From Lachnospiraceae bacterium (GTDB lineage: Bacteria > Bacillota > Clostridia > Lachnospirales > Lachnospiraceae), in NCBI GenBank assembly GCA_900766915.1, contig CAAFXE010000257.1, positions 70,290 to 134,289 on the forward strand: a stretch of DNA of 64,000 nt, read 5' to 3'. This document shows positions 31,904 through 41,517 of the stretch, piece after piece. The notes under the pieces were generated by a model that saw only the letters and a list, made by a program, of their open reading frames with translations, did no database searches and was not told the origin of the DNA. Each line of letters starts with the position of its first letter. Position 1 is the first letter of the stretch. Made by a program: the position numbers and the translations under genes.

Positions 31904-32923
31904 CTACTTATCATACAAATGACAAACTACATAGTGTCCCGGCTCGATTTCCTTCTGTACCGGTACCTCATGTTTACAGCGTTCCATGCAGTGTGCACAA
32001 CGGGTATGGAACTTACATCCTGCCGGTGGATTTGCCGGTGAAGGGATGGAGCCTTCCAGTACGATACGCTGCTTTTTCACCTTTGGATCCGGAACCGGAA
32101 TTGCGGAGAATAAAGCCTTTGTATAAGGATGTAACGGATTTTTGAAAATATCCTCTGTTTCACCGTATTCCACCAGATTTCCAAGATACATAACACCCAC
32201 AGTATCAGAAATATGCTCTACGACTGATAAGTCATGGGAAATAAACAGGTAAGTTAAATTGTGCTGTGCCTGTAAATCCTTTAACAGGTTGATGATCTGT
32301 GCCTGAATGGAAACGTCCAGTGCAGATACAGGTTCATCACATACCACGAATTCCGGATTTAAAGCCAGGGCGCGTGCAATACAGATACGCTGACGCTGTC
32401 CACCGGAAAATTCATGAGGATAACGTGCTTTATGGAAGGGCTGAAGTCCACAGTCATCCATAACCTGATCAATATAATCGTTAAGTTCTGCTTTCGATAC
32501 GAGATTGTGCTCACGTACACCTTCTCCGATGATCTCACCTACCGGCAGACGGGGAGAAAGACTTGAGAACGGATCCTGGAAAATGATCTGCATCTTTGTT
32601 CTCATATCACGCATTTCTTTATTGGATAAGTCATAGACTTCCTTACCATTGAAAAGAACCTGTCCTCCGGTCTTTTCTCCGGTAAGACGTAAGATGGTAC
32701 GGCCTGTAGTTGTTTTACCACAGCCGGACTCTCCTACAAGGCCCATGGTAGTACCGCGTTTTAAGTTAAAGGTAACGCCGTCTACAGCCTTTACCTGTCC
32801 TACAGTTGTACCAAGCATTCCCTCTTTGATGGGGAAATATTTCTTTAACTGATTTACCATCAGAATATACTGCGGATCATAGGTTACGGGTTCAAATGTG
32901 GGATCTAATACTTTTTTACTCAT
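31904..32923 (-). CDS. oppF: Oligopeptide ABC transporter ATP-binding protein OppF
   Basis: Second ATPase of the oligopeptide importer. Walker A is LVGESGCGKTTTGR near residue 58, the signature FSGGQRQRICIARAL near 160, Walker B FVVCDEPVSALDVSIQAQ near 180. The C-terminal oligo_HPY extension has PSPANPPAGCKFHTRCAHCMERC, whose cysteines bind an iron-sulfur cluster or metal in relatives. Last large gene of oppABCDF. Confidence 0.96.
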   Translation of the reverse strand: MSKKVLDPTFEPVTYDPQYILMVNQLKKYFPIKEGMLGTTVGQVKAVDGVTFNLKRGTTMGLVGESGCGKTTTGRTILRLTGEKTGGQVLFNGKEVYDLSNKEMRDMRTKMQIIFQDPFSSLSPRLPVGEIIGEGVREHNLVSKAELNDYIDQVMDDCGLQPFHKARYPHEFSGGQRQRICIARALALNPEFVVCDEPVSALDVSIQAQIINLLKDLQAQHNLTYLFISHDLSVVEHISDTVGVMYLGNLVEYGETEDIFKNPLHPYTKALFSAIPVPDPKVKKQRIVLEGSIPSPANPPAGCKFHTRCAHCMERCKHEVPVQKEIEPGHYVVCHLYDK

Positions 32924-32929
32924 AGTCTC

Positions 32930-34078
32930 TTATTCTTCCCCTTTCTTTTCGCAGTAACGGTAACAGCTGACTTTATGTGTTTCGGAAAGACTGATTTCCG
33001 GAGGATAAGCTCCCTGACAGCCCTCTACACACATTTCACAGCGGTCTTTAAAGTAACAGTAGTTTGGCATATCTACCGGGTTTGGAACCTTACCCGGAAT
33101 AGAGTAAAGCTTATCAACCTTTTTACCAACTACCGGTTTCGAAGCCATCAGACCAATGGTATAAGGATGAGAAGGATGCTCGAAGATCTCTTCTGCAGTA
33201 CCTTTTTCCACCACTCTTCCGGCATACATAACAACAATATAATCTGCCATTTCCGCAATGACACCAAGGTCATGGGTAATGAGCATAATGGATGAATTAA
33301 TCTTGTCCTTTAACTGACGAAGTAAGTCAAGGATCTGAGCCTGAATCGTAACATCCAGCGCAGTGGTGGGCTCATCGGCAATAATAACCTTTGGATTACA
33401 TGCCAGAGCAATGGCGATCATAACACGCTGACGCATACCACCGGAGAGCTCATGAGGATACATTTTGTAAACACCCTCACTGTTGGCAATACCTACCATT
33501 TCCAGAAGTTCAATGGTACGTGCCTTGATATCCTCTTTACTCTTTCCTTCACCGTCGTGAAGCTCGAGAACCTCTTCGATCTGTCTTCCGATACGAAATA
33601 CAGGATTTAAACTGGTCATAGGCTCCTGGAAGATCATGGAAACTCTGTTTCCACGGATCTCCTGCATTTTCTGCTGAGGCATTTTGGTAACATCTACTGC
33701 CTTATCTCCAAGGTTCAGTCGAATCTCACCTTCTACCACCTGTCCCTGTGGTCTCTGTAAAAGCTGCATTAAGGATAAGCTTGTGACGGATTTACCGCAT
33801 CCGGATTCACCTACGATACCTACGGTCTTACCAATCGGCACTTCAAAGCTGACACCGTCAACACTCTTTACGGTACCTGCATCTGTAAAGAAGTAGGTAT
33901 GAAGATTGTCAAACTCTACCGCATTTTTATCGTCCTTCATCTTTGTCAGATATTCTGACTCCGGCACATTTTTTCTCTTACGTTTCTTTTCAAACTCATT
34001 GGTGATCTTACGGTTTTGTTTTGAAATCTGGCGGGATTCTTTCGCTGAAAGATAGCCCTCTGTTTTTTTCTTAGCCAT
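32930..34078 (-). CDS. oppD: Oligopeptide ABC transporter ATP-binding protein OppD
   Basis: First ATPase of the importer, 382 aa. It has about 50 extra basic residues at the N-terminus (ISKQNRKITNEFEKKRKRKN) before the usual fold. Walker A IVGESGCGKSVTS near residue 89, signature LSGGMRQRVMIAIAL near 215, Walker B VIIADEPTTALDVTIQAQ, and C-terminal PMNYCYFKDRCEMCVEGC-like Cys region. It lies six bases upstream of oppF. The basic N-terminal extension is unusual; it may contact the membrane or RNA, which is speculation. Confidence 0.95.
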   Translation of the reverse strand: MAKKKTEGYLSAKESRQISKQNRKITNEFEKKRKRKNVPESEYLTKMKDDKNAVEFDNLHTYFFTDAGTVKSVDGVSFEVPIGKTVGIVGESGCGKSVTSLSLMQLLQRPQGQVVEGEIRLNLGDKAVDVTKMPQQKMQEIRGNRVSMIFQEPMTSLNPVFRIGRQIEEVLELHDGEGKSKEDIKARTIELLEMVGIANSEGVYKMYPHELSGGMRQRVMIAIALACNPKVIIADEPTTALDVTIQAQILDLLRQLKDKINSSIMLITHDLGVIAEMADYIVVMYAGRVVEKGTAEEIFEHPSHPYTIGLMASKPVVGKKVDKLYSIPGKVPNPVDMPNYCYFKDRCEMCVEGCQGAYPPEISLSETHKVSCYRYCEKKGEE

Positions 34079-34088
34079 ATTTTCCTCC

Positions 34089-35627
34089 TTACCGTTTCAT
34101 TTTCGGGTCAAACGCATCACGCAGACCGTCACCTACAAAGTTAAATCCAAGCACGGCGATCAACAGACAGATACCGGCCGGAATCCATACAAACCAATAA
34201 TGTGTCATTACAAAAGAATCATTTACGTCTGAGATAATGTTACCCCAGGATGCAAACGGGAATTTAACACCGATTCCTAAGAAGGAAAGGGTTGCTTCCA
34301 TGATGATCGTTGAACCAAGGCTCATGGTACAGGATACAATGAGCTGTGGAATAACATTTGGAATCAGATGTCTGAAAATTCTGCGGCTGACACGGATACC
34401 GCAGGCTTCTGCTGCTGTCATAAATTCCTGTTCACGTAAGGAAAGGATCTGTCCACGCACCAGACGGGCGATGGATGGCCAGCCAAGGAATCCAAGGATC
34501 AGCATCAGATAGAACATACGGGTCATCGGCGCCACCTTCATGGCATCCATGGCCGCACCTAAGATAATGATCAACGGCATGGACGGAATACAGTAAAATA
34601 CGTCTACGATACGCATGATCAGGTTATCTACCCATTTGCCAAAATATCCGGCAACACCGCCTAAGGTTACACCGATAATTACGGAAATAAATACAACGAT
34701 GAAACCAATGACTAAGGATACACGTCCGCCGTACATGAGACGGGTCAGCATATCCATACCGTTTGCATCTGTACCTAACCAGTGCTCTTTGGTTGGAGCA
34801 GCATAGGAATCATAGACATAAGTTTCTTTTCCTCTTCTGATGGACCAGGTCTCACTGGTAGCATCGTAAGAAATCTTATAGGTATCTTCCCCTGCTTCAT
34901 CTGTATACTGTACTTCTGAAAGTCCATCATCGATGGCAGCTTCCATAGTTTCTTTAAAATCTCTTGATAATACAATACCATTTTCTACCGGAGAAATTAC
35001 CAGACGGCTGATGTAGCCAACTACCTGTCCACCGGTTAAGATATTGTGTTCCTCATCAATGGTAAATTCCTTACCTTCGGCTGTAAAGGAAGTTTCTTCT
35101 GCTTTAAATGCTTTTAATGCTGCATATTTTTCAGCAAAGGTAAATTCATAGCCTTCTCCATGGACAATGTCCTTGAATGCGATGGCAAGAGTTGTTCCGT
35201 TAGAAGAGATCAGATAAAAATCTTCTCCTTCTTCTGTCAGATCATAGGTTACATCCTTATAAGTAAAGGAAGCTTCTTTTTTCTGATATGCCAGCTGGAA
35301 TTTTGCCTGAAGGACACTGTCAAACTTCTGTCCTTCTGCTGACATATAGCGGAATTCTTTATTTTTTACTGCTCCTGCATATTCCTTCATCTGATTTTCA
35401 TAACGATAGAACTGCTGATCCTGAGTATAGGGGCTGACCAGTCCGCCAATGAAGGAAAATACAAACATTGCAATGAGCATCACCATTCCCAGTACCGCAA
35501 GACGGTTACGGAAGAAACGTTTTATAACCAGGGCTCCCGGAGAGAGCACCTTTACACGTCTGTCGTCATTGAGGGAATAAGTTTCATTTTCATTTGTGTT
35601 TGTTGTTTCTAAATTTTTATCGTTCAT
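34089..35627 (-). CDS. oppC: Oligopeptide ABC transporter permease OppC with large extracytoplasmic insertion (512 aa)
   Basis: Permease with six membrane helices. TM1 (about residues 44-66) is followed by PYTQDQQFYRYENQMKEYAG and about 200 residues of extracytoplasmic sequence, alternating strands such as ASFTYKDVTYDLTEE and KISYDATSETWSI, before the conserved HWLGTDANGMDMLTRLMYGG (near 285). The EAA loop EFMTAAEACGIRVSRRIFRHL lies near 405. Typical OppC is about 300 residues, so this insertion nearly doubles it. It might dock the binding protein. It is 17 bases after oppB. Confidence 0.93.
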   Translation of the reverse strand: MNDKNLETTNTNENETYSLNDDRRVKVLSPGALVIKRFFRNRLAVLGMVMLIAMFVFSFIGGLVSPYTQDQQFYRYENQMKEYAGAVKNKEFRYMSAEGQKFDSVLQAKFQLAYQKKEASFTYKDVTYDLTEEGEDFYLISSNGTTLAIAFKDIVHGEGYEFTFAEKYAALKAFKAEETSFTAEGKEFTIDEEHNILTGGQVVGYISRLVISPVENGIVLSRDFKETMEAAIDDGLSEVQYTDEAGEDTYKISYDATSETWSIRRGKETYVYDSYAAPTKEHWLGTDANGMDMLTRLMYGGRVSLVIGFIVVFISVIIGVTLGGVAGYFGKWVDNLIMRIVDVFYCIPSMPLIIILGAAMDAMKVAPMTRMFYLMLILGFLGWPSIARLVRGQILSLREQEFMTAAEACGIRVSRRIFRHLIPNVIPQLIVSCTMSLGSTIIMEATLSFLGIGVKFPFASWGNIISDVNDSFVMTHYWFVWIPAGICLLIAVLGFNFVGDGLRDAFDPKMKR

Positions 35628-35644
35628 AACAGGACCCTCCTTTC

Positions 35645-36631
35645 CTACGCAATGCGTACTCGTGGGTCAACCACGGCATATAAAATATCGGAAAGCAGGT
35701 TGCCTGACAATGTCAAAATCGCCAAAAACGTCATATAGAACATGGAAAACGGAATATCTCCGATAACCATTGCATGATAAGACGTAAAACCGATACCCGG
35801 GATAGAAAACAGTGTTTCTGTGATCAGAGCACCGGAGAATAAGGACGGTAAAGAACCGCCAATGATAGTTACCAGCGGAATCAAAGTGTTTCTGAAAGCA
35901 TGCTGGTAGATAACTTTCTTTTCGGATAATCCCTTCGCTCTTGCTGTACGGATATAGTCAGCGTTTAACACCTCCAGCATATTGGTACGTGTATATCGCA
36001 TCAGGGAGCCTACGGAAACAATGACTAAGGTTGTAATTGGCAACACGAGATGACTTGCCTTGTCCAAAAACTGCCCGAGAGCGTCTAACTGGGCATAATT
36101 ACGGCCTACCAGGCCATATAAATCAAACCAGCCTAATTTTACGGAAAAGACCAGTTTTAAAATGGTTGCAAAAAAGAAGGTCGGCAGAGAAATACCTACC
36201 AGTGCACCTGCAGTGATGGCATAATCTGCTTTTGAGTACTGTTTTGTAGCGGCGATAACACCAAGTGGAATTGCAATGAGTAGTTCAAATACAAAAGCAA
36301 TGGCACCCATAGTAAATGACAGCCAGATAACATCGTTAAACTTCTGAAGTACCGGAACTGTATATTTCCAGCTGTCTCCAAAATTTCCCCGAACTGCATC
36401 TGCCAGCCATGTAAGATAGCCCGGCAGAATACCCTTATCCAAACCGTATGCCGCATTTAACTGAGCCAGCCATTCATCATATGGTTTTGCGCCCGGTGCT
36501 GCTGCAAGCTGCATTGCCATGTTTTCCACATAGGAAGCCGGCAGACAACGTAAAAGTCCATAAATAATGAACGTTGCGCAAAACAGAATCATAACTGACA
36601 ACATAATTCTTTTCAGGATGTATTTTCGCAT
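35645..36631 (-). CDS. oppB: Oligopeptide ABC transporter permease OppB, 328 aa
   Basis: Six-helix permease. The N-terminus YILKRIMLSVMILFCATFI, then GLDKGILPGYLTWLADAVRGNFG, and the EAA loop YIRTARAKGLSEKKVIYQHAF near residue 225 are typical. Partner of OppC. The gene follows oppA after a 130-base region with a strong hairpin. Confidence 0.95.
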   Translation of the reverse strand: MRKYILKRIMLSVMILFCATFIIYGLLRCLPASYVENMAMQLAAAPGAKPYDEWLAQLNAAYGLDKGILPGYLTWLADAVRGNFGDSWKYTVPVLQKFNDVIWLSFTMGAIAFVFELLIAIPLGVIAATKQYSKADYAITAGALVGISLPTFFFATILKLVFSVKLGWFDLYGLVGRNYAQLDALGQFLDKASHLVLPITTLVIVSVGSLMRYTRTNMLEVLNADYIRTARAKGLSEKKVIYQHAFRNTLIPLVTIIGGSLPSLFSGALITETLFSIPGIGFTSYHAMVIGDIPFSMFYMTFLAILTLSGNLLSDILYAVVDPRVRIA

Positions 36632-36692
36632 GCGGTGATTCTTCCTCTCTATTAAATGAAATACTGGTTCTGTTAGCTTTTTATCAAAGCAA

Positions 36693-36721
36693 TTTACCGG
36701 AAATGCCAGATTTCCGGTAAA
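36693..36721 (-). promoter_or_regulatory. Intercistronic stem-loop between oppA and oppB
   Basis: TTTACCGGAAAT and ATTTCCGGTAAA are perfect 12-bp arms around five bases. No long T run follows on the minus strand, so partial termination or 3' protection of oppA mRNA is more likely than full termination. Confidence 0.7.
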
Positions 36722-36761
36722 CTGCCCTAACTGTTAGAAGGAATAAAATAATTCTATACTA

Positions 36762-39026
36762 TTATTTTACTACAATGTTTTCAATTTCACTCTTCCAGTT
36801 CCAGTATGGAGTCATATCTGTTGGCAGAGAGGTAACATCCACACGTTCTGTAGATACAACGTAAGCATCAGAACGCTGGTATACCGGGATTTCTACACCC
36901 CAATCCATGATGATTTCCATCGCTGCCTTGTACAGACCTTTACGGTAAGACTGTTCTGTAGACTGACGTGCATCCATGATCAGTGTATCAAGATCTTCGT
37001 CGTTGATCTGGTAGTAGTTTGTAGAACCTTCGCTGTGATATAACTGATACATATCCGGGTCAGTAGATGCTCTCCATGCAGCACACCACATTTCAGCCAC
37101 ACCTGTCTGGTAAGAAGCAAAGAGGTCTGATGCGTTTGCAAGGTCGTTCACTGTTAAAGTAAAGCCAATCTTTGCAAAAGCATCTGATGCGTTCTTCAGA
37201 ACGAGGAAGGTTGGGTGGTCACCGGAACCGTTTGCACCGATGTTTACGGTGTACTCAAGTTTTGCTCCAGCCGGAGCTGCTGTTAATTTGCCATCTGTTA
37301 CAGTGTAGCCTGCTGCTTCGAAGTAACCGAGTGCTGCTTCTAAAGCTGCTGCGTATTTTTCATCTGCTTTCATATCAGCAGTATAAATTGGATTTCCGTC
37401 TACATCTACGGAATAAGCAACGGTATAACCGTCATCTGTAACCTGAGGAGCTGCCCAGGAAGTATTGGAAATCGGATAGTTGATAATAGAAGCTGTATCT
37501 CCGTAGTAAGAGTCGATACCTTCTTCACGGTAAGCTGCCAAAACAGTACCGATTGCTTTACGAAGAGCTTTGGATTCTGCAGAAGCAGGATCATCTCCGA
37601 CCTTTACATTCTTTGCTGCAATACCGATATATCCATATCCCGGATAATCGATGAGTTTTGTTGTAATAACTTTTCCATCAAGGGATGGATCTCCGCCATT
37701 TAACTCTGCGATCTGTTTAGCAACTTCTGTAGAGTAGGAAGGTGTTGCAAGGTCGATGGTACCTGTGCTGATACCATTTAACATATCAGCTTCTTTTGTT
37801 TCGATCATGTTGAGATATTTTGTCTTTGGTTCACCCTTATAGTATGTCGGGTTGGCTTCCATATAAACAACACCGTTGGCAACTTCTTTGAATACATATG
37901 CACCGGCACCCATTGGACTGGTTGTCTTTGCACGAGCTAAGGAAAGGTCACCCTTTACAAAACCGAAGCTGTTGTTGTCGTAATCATAGAGAGCTTCATC
38001 ACCATAGTAGTGAAGCGGAGCGATTACCTGCTGCATCTGGTAGATCATAGTTGCATCCAGCTCGCTTGCTACGATACGTACGCTGTAATCGCCTGTACGC
38101 TGAATACCAGCGATGGAAGCTGCAGAATCACCTGTCTGAATACCGATGCTGTAGGAATCATAGTCATTCATTAAATCAGGGATTAAAGAGCCTGCTGTTT
38201 CTGTGGAAGACATGGTAAGGATATCCCAGTCATATGCTTCGCAAAGAGCTGTGAAGAAATCTGCTGCTGTTGCACCTTCTGCAAGACCCGGAATGTTCCA
38301 TGCTTCTGCTGCACCTGCCACATCACCTTCTTCTGCTGCACCTGCTGCTACACAGTAATCAACGATTTCCTGAGCGAATTTTTCTCCGGCCTGGTCAAGA
38401 TCAGCCCAGAATGCTGTCTGAGTTGCTTCATCCCAGTAAGTGAAGTCTGTATTATCACGTCCGGCTGCTACTAACAGGTTGAACATTGTGTCCATACCTG
38501 TACGGTACTCCTGTAAACCTAAGATTGGTGTAGAGTACAGTGTAGAAGATCCATCATAAGATGGGTCAAGAAGAACGTACAAACTGAAGATAAAGTCATC
38601 GATGTCAACCGGTGTTCCGTCAGAGAATACCAGATCATCACGCATGGTAATATCATAGAATACAGTTCCGTCTTCATTTTCTGTTACAACGATATCTGAC
38701 GGGCCTGTATAAGTATAGTCTGTACCGTTATAGGAACGGGTTTCTCCTTCGATGCCGTTGAGTACCGGGTTAGATACACGGTCAACGTACATCATGTAAA
38801 GCTGGGTAAGTTCAGCTACGTCCTGGTCATCTGCACTCTGTGCAAAGAACGGAGAGAATTTGTTTTCAAATCCTGTTGCAGAAATGACTAAGGTTCCGGC
38901 TTCTGCTGTTTCATTGCCTGCAGCCGGTTTGTCTGCAGTTTCATTTTTTGAACCACAGCCTGCAAGTAAGCTGCAGCACATTACCAGGCCTAAGAAAAGG
39001 GCCAGTAATCTTTTACTTTTTCTCAT
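36762..39026 (-). CDS. oppA: Oligopeptide ABC transporter substrate-binding lipoprotein OppA (754 aa)
   Basis: Extracytoplasmic SBP family 5 protein. The start at 39024-39026 is chosen for AAAGGAGG upstream; an in-frame start further up lacks one. The signal peptide ends in lipobox SLLAGC, then SKNETADKPAAGNET. The ligand-binding core includes DDLVFSDGTPVDIDDFIFSLY, VYMEANPTYYKGEPKTKYLN and CAAWRASTDPDMYQLYHSEG. It is about 200 residues longer than E. coli OppA, with extra acidic Ala-rich stretches (around residues 220-290). The only ligand inference is peptide, from the downstream peptidases. Confidence 0.95.
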   Translation of the reverse strand: MRKSKRLLALFLGLVMCCSLLAGCGSKNETADKPAAGNETAEAGTLVISATGFENKFSPFFAQSADDQDVAELTQLYMMYVDRVSNPVLNGIEGETRSYNGTDYTYTGPSDIVVTENEDGTVFYDITMRDDLVFSDGTPVDIDDFIFSLYVLLDPSYDGSSTLYSTPILGLQEYRTGMDTMFNLLVAAGRDNTDFTYWDEATQTAFWADLDQAGEKFAQEIVDYCVAAGAAEEGDVAGAAEAWNIPGLAEGATAADFFTALCEAYDWDILTMSSTETAGSLIPDLMNDYDSYSIGIQTGDSAASIAGIQRTGDYSVRIVASELDATMIYQMQQVIAPLHYYGDEALYDYDNNSFGFVKGDLSLARAKTTSPMGAGAYVFKEVANGVVYMEANPTYYKGEPKTKYLNMIETKEADMLNGISTGTIDLATPSYSTEVAKQIAELNGGDPSLDGKVITTKLIDYPGYGYIGIAAKNVKVGDDPASAESKALRKAIGTVLAAYREEGIDSYYGDTASIINYPISNTSWAAPQVTDDGYTVAYSVDVDGNPIYTADMKADEKYAAALEAALGYFEAAGYTVTDGKLTAAPAGAKLEYTVNIGANGSGDHPTFLVLKNASDAFAKIGFTLTVNDLANASDLFASYQTGVAEMWCAAWRASTDPDMYQLYHSEGSTNYYQINDEDLDTLIMDARQSTEQSYRKGLYKAAMEIIMDWGVEIPVYQRSDAYVVSTERVDVTSLPTDMTPYWNWKSEIENIVVK

Positions 39027-39058
39027 AAAAAGTTTTCCTCCTTTTAAATTTTCTATTC

Positions 39059-39096
39059 GCAACTGTTTCGTACCTTACATATTTCTGAACAGTTGC
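39059..39096. repeat. Palindromic repeat in the oppA leader
   Basis: GCAACTGTT (39059-39067) and AACAGTTGC (39088-39096) are perfect arms with a 20-base loop containing TACCTTA. Same family as the GTTCAG elements. It lies between the oppA promoter and start codon, so it is part of the mRNA leader. Confidence 0.6.
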
Positions 39097-39131
39097 CTGT
39101 GTGTCACTTTTGAAAAGCACATACGTCCCTA

Positions 39132-39160
39132 ATTATATCGTCCGTCAAACCTTTTGTCAA
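39132..39160 (-). promoter_or_regulatory. Consensus sigma-A promoter of the opp operon
   Basis: On the minus strand, perfect TTGACA (39155-39160) and TATAAT (39132-39137) with 17-base spacing, about 100 bases before the oppA start. The strongest promoter recognised in the window. Confidence 0.88.
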
Positions 39161-39208
39161 TTCACTGTAGTAACGCAAGACAGTAAAAACAGTAGTTTTT
39201 TGACGATT

Positions 39209-39745
39209 TTACTGTTTTTTCCAGACCATTTTCAAAATTTCCTGTCGAAAAATCCAGCAAAGCAGAAAAACAGCACTCTCCATCACAAGAAAAATCAGTG
39301 CTTTTCCCGTTTTTCTTTCGAATCCATTGGTGATCAAAAAGAGTAATTCACCTAAAACAGCTGCCCCTGCAGACACCATGGTAAGCACCGCCCGGACGGG
39401 AAGCTGTCCTACCGTAGCCTCATAGACATAAGCCCGAAGAACCTTTCCTCCGGAGGTTAACCGTCCCAGTCCCCACAGTATGCTCACCCCAAAAACCAGT
39501 GCTGCACATACAGGAATTACCACATAGAAAGTGCCGGTGGCTCCCGGAGCATCGATCCAGGCCGCCACTGCCAAAAGGATCACCATCAAAATGCCCATTT
39601 CCCAAAGAATCATCAGCTTTTTTCGAAGCAGGGAGTTTTCTCCCTGCCACGCATACAGGTTTCCCTGATAAGCATACTCTCCATTTTCGTCTTTTTGAAA
39701 ATCGTTGAGATAGGCTTTTCTGCCTTTATATTTTTTTTCGGCCAT
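39209..39745 (-). CDS. Four-helix membrane protein after pepF (178 aa)
   Basis: A charged N-terminus (KGRKAYLNDFQKDENGEYAY) precedes about four membrane helices: LWEMGILMVILLAVAAWI, TGTFYVVIPVCAALVFGVSIL, VLTMVSAGAAVLGELLFLI and ALIFLVMESAVFLLCWIF. No named family is recognised. The ATG at 39743-39745 starts one base after the pepF stop codon and uses an AGGAA inside the pepF end, so it is translated with pepF. Related small membrane proteins often sit beside peptidase genes in these bacteria; role unknown. Confidence 0.75.
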   Translation of the reverse strand: MAEKKYKGRKAYLNDFQKDENGEYAYQGNLYAWQGENSLLRKKLMILWEMGILMVILLAVAAWIDAPGATGTFYVVIPVCAALVFGVSILWGLGRLTSGGKVLRAYVYEATVGQLPVRAVLTMVSAGAAVLGELLFLITNGFERKTGKALIFLVMESAVFLLCWIFRQEILKMVWKKQ

Positions 39746-39746
39746 A

Positions 39747-41450
39747 TTAATTGATTCCTGTAAGGTCGAAGGAAGCAAGCCAGTTATTGGCAGTTTCACA
39801 TACACCTCTTAAGGTTGCTTCTTCAAATGGGCTTTCCATACCTGCATTTTTCAAAAGATCTGTGAATACATGACTTCCGCCCTGTTTTGTATAAGCCATA
39901 TAGTGTTCCCATGCATCTTTGCGGTCCTTCTGAAGCATTGCCCAGAACTGTAATGCAACCGTCTGTGCCAGACAGTAATCAATGTAATAGAACGGGCTGG
40001 AGTAGATATGGTGCTGACGCTGCCATCCTTCTCCTTCACTGTAGAACGGAATCTCTCCGTCCAGTTTCACCCATGGCATGTAAATGCCAAGAAGCTCTTT
40101 CCATACACCGTGACGTTCCTGTGGAGTCATTTCCGGCTTTTCAAATACGATATGCTGGAAATGGTCTACCATGGTTCCGTATGGAATAAAGGTTAACGCA
40201 CCTGATAAGTGGCTGTAATAGAACTTGCGGGTATCTTCGCCGAAAAATTCCTCTGCCCATGGCCATGAGAAAAATTCCATAGACATGGAATGTACTTCGC
40301 AGGCTTCCAGTCCCGGCCATACGGTTGCCAGCGGCACACGTTTACGGTTCATCCATGCAGCAAAGGCATGGCCTGCTTCATGCGTAACAACCTCTACGTC
40401 ATGCTGGGTTCCGTTGAAGTTTGCAAAGATAAACGGAACTTCATAATCCGGAATGCTGGTGCAGTATCCGCCGCCTGCTTTTCCTTTAGTAGATAATACA
40501 TCTAAAAGCTCATTATCCAGCATCATATTGAAAAATTCGCTTGTTTCCGGCGAAAGTTCATCATAGAATTTCTTACCCTGTGCAAGGATCTCATCCGGTG
40601 TGCCATATGGCTTTGGATTTCCGGAACGGAATTCCAGCGCACAGTCCGCAAAGCTCATAGGAAATTCTTTTCCAAGGCGTTTTGCCTGTTCTTTGTAAAT
40701 TTCAGTCGCTACAGGAACCAGATATTTTACCACTGCCTCACGGAATTTTTCCACATCCTGCTTGTCATAGCAGTTACGCTGCATACGGTAGTAACCAAGC
40801 TCTGTATATCCGTCGTAGCCAAGCTTTTTACCCATGGCATCGCGTACATGAACCAGCTTGTCATAAAGATCATCTAATTCTTTCTGATTGTCCTTATACC
40901 ACTGGCCTTCTGCCTTCCATGCTGCAAGTCTTCTCTCATCATCTGCATCATTTTTAAATGGTGTGATCTGAGAAATGGTATATACATTTTCCTCGAAAGG
41001 AATCTGTGCGGAAGCAAGCAGCTTTTCATAGTTTGTCTTTAACTCGTTTTCTTCCTGTAAAAGCGGAATGATCTCCGGTGAGAAGGTTTTCTTTTCCATC
41101 TCTGCATTGACAAACATCAGTGTACCGTATTCCTTTTCAAACTCCGGACGGAAAGCACTTTCCAGAAGCACATCATTCCATTTCTGAAGATATTCAGTAA
41201 GAACAGGACCGGCGTCGTTTAACACCTTCATCTCTCCGTCATAAAATTCATCCTCGGTATTGATGGTGTGACGAATGTGTGCCAGTGTCATAAGTGTTTC
41301 CAAATGTTTTTCCAAAGTATCCTTTTCCAGGAAAGCAGCTTTTGCTTCCTCATAGGATTTCGCACCCGCAAGACGCTCTGTTAAAGCTGTGAGCTGCAAT
41401 TTGATACTTTCAAAATCCGGTCTTTCATAGACCATCTGTGAAAATTTCAT
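39747..41450 (-). CDS. Oligoendopeptidase F-type zinc metallopeptidase (M3 family), 567 aa
   Basis: Cytosolic zinc endopeptidase acting on imported oligopeptides. The zinc site EVVTHEAGHAFAAW (HExxH near residue 354) and the third ligand in LEACEVHSMSMEFF are clear; the C-terminal YSSPFYYIDYCLAQTVALQFW is typical of the PepF/pz-peptidase branch. Length matches the 560-600 residue M3B group. It follows the M18 aminopeptidase gene and precedes the four-helix membrane gene; all lie upstream of the opp operon, forming a peptide-use block. Confidence 0.94.
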   Translation of the reverse strand: MKFSQMVYERPDFESIKLQLTALTERLAGAKSYEEAKAAFLEKDTLEKHLETLMTLAHIRHTINTEDEFYDGEMKVLNDAGPVLTEYLQKWNDVLLESAFRPEFEKEYGTLMFVNAEMEKKTFSPEIIPLLQEENELKTNYEKLLASAQIPFEENVYTISQITPFKNDADDERRLAAWKAEGQWYKDNQKELDDLYDKLVHVRDAMGKKLGYDGYTELGYYRMQRNCYDKQDVEKFREAVVKYLVPVATEIYKEQAKRLGKEFPMSFADCALEFRSGNPKPYGTPDEILAQGKKFYDELSPETSEFFNMMLDNELLDVLSTKGKAGGGYCTSIPDYEVPFIFANFNGTQHDVEVVTHEAGHAFAAWMNRKRVPLATVWPGLEACEVHSMSMEFFSWPWAEEFFGEDTRKFYYSHLSGALTFIPYGTMVDHFQHIVFEKPEMTPQERHGVWKELLGIYMPWVKLDGEIPFYSEGEGWQRQHHIYSSPFYYIDYCLAQTVALQFWAMLQKDRKDAWEHYMAYTKQGGSHVFTDLLKNAGMESPFEEATLRGVCETANNWLASFDLTGIN

Positions 41451-41517
41451 ATTAAAATCTCCTGTCTGTTTTTTTTGAATTCCTGTTTGTTATCTGTTTT
41501 TGTACCTTACAAAGCCT

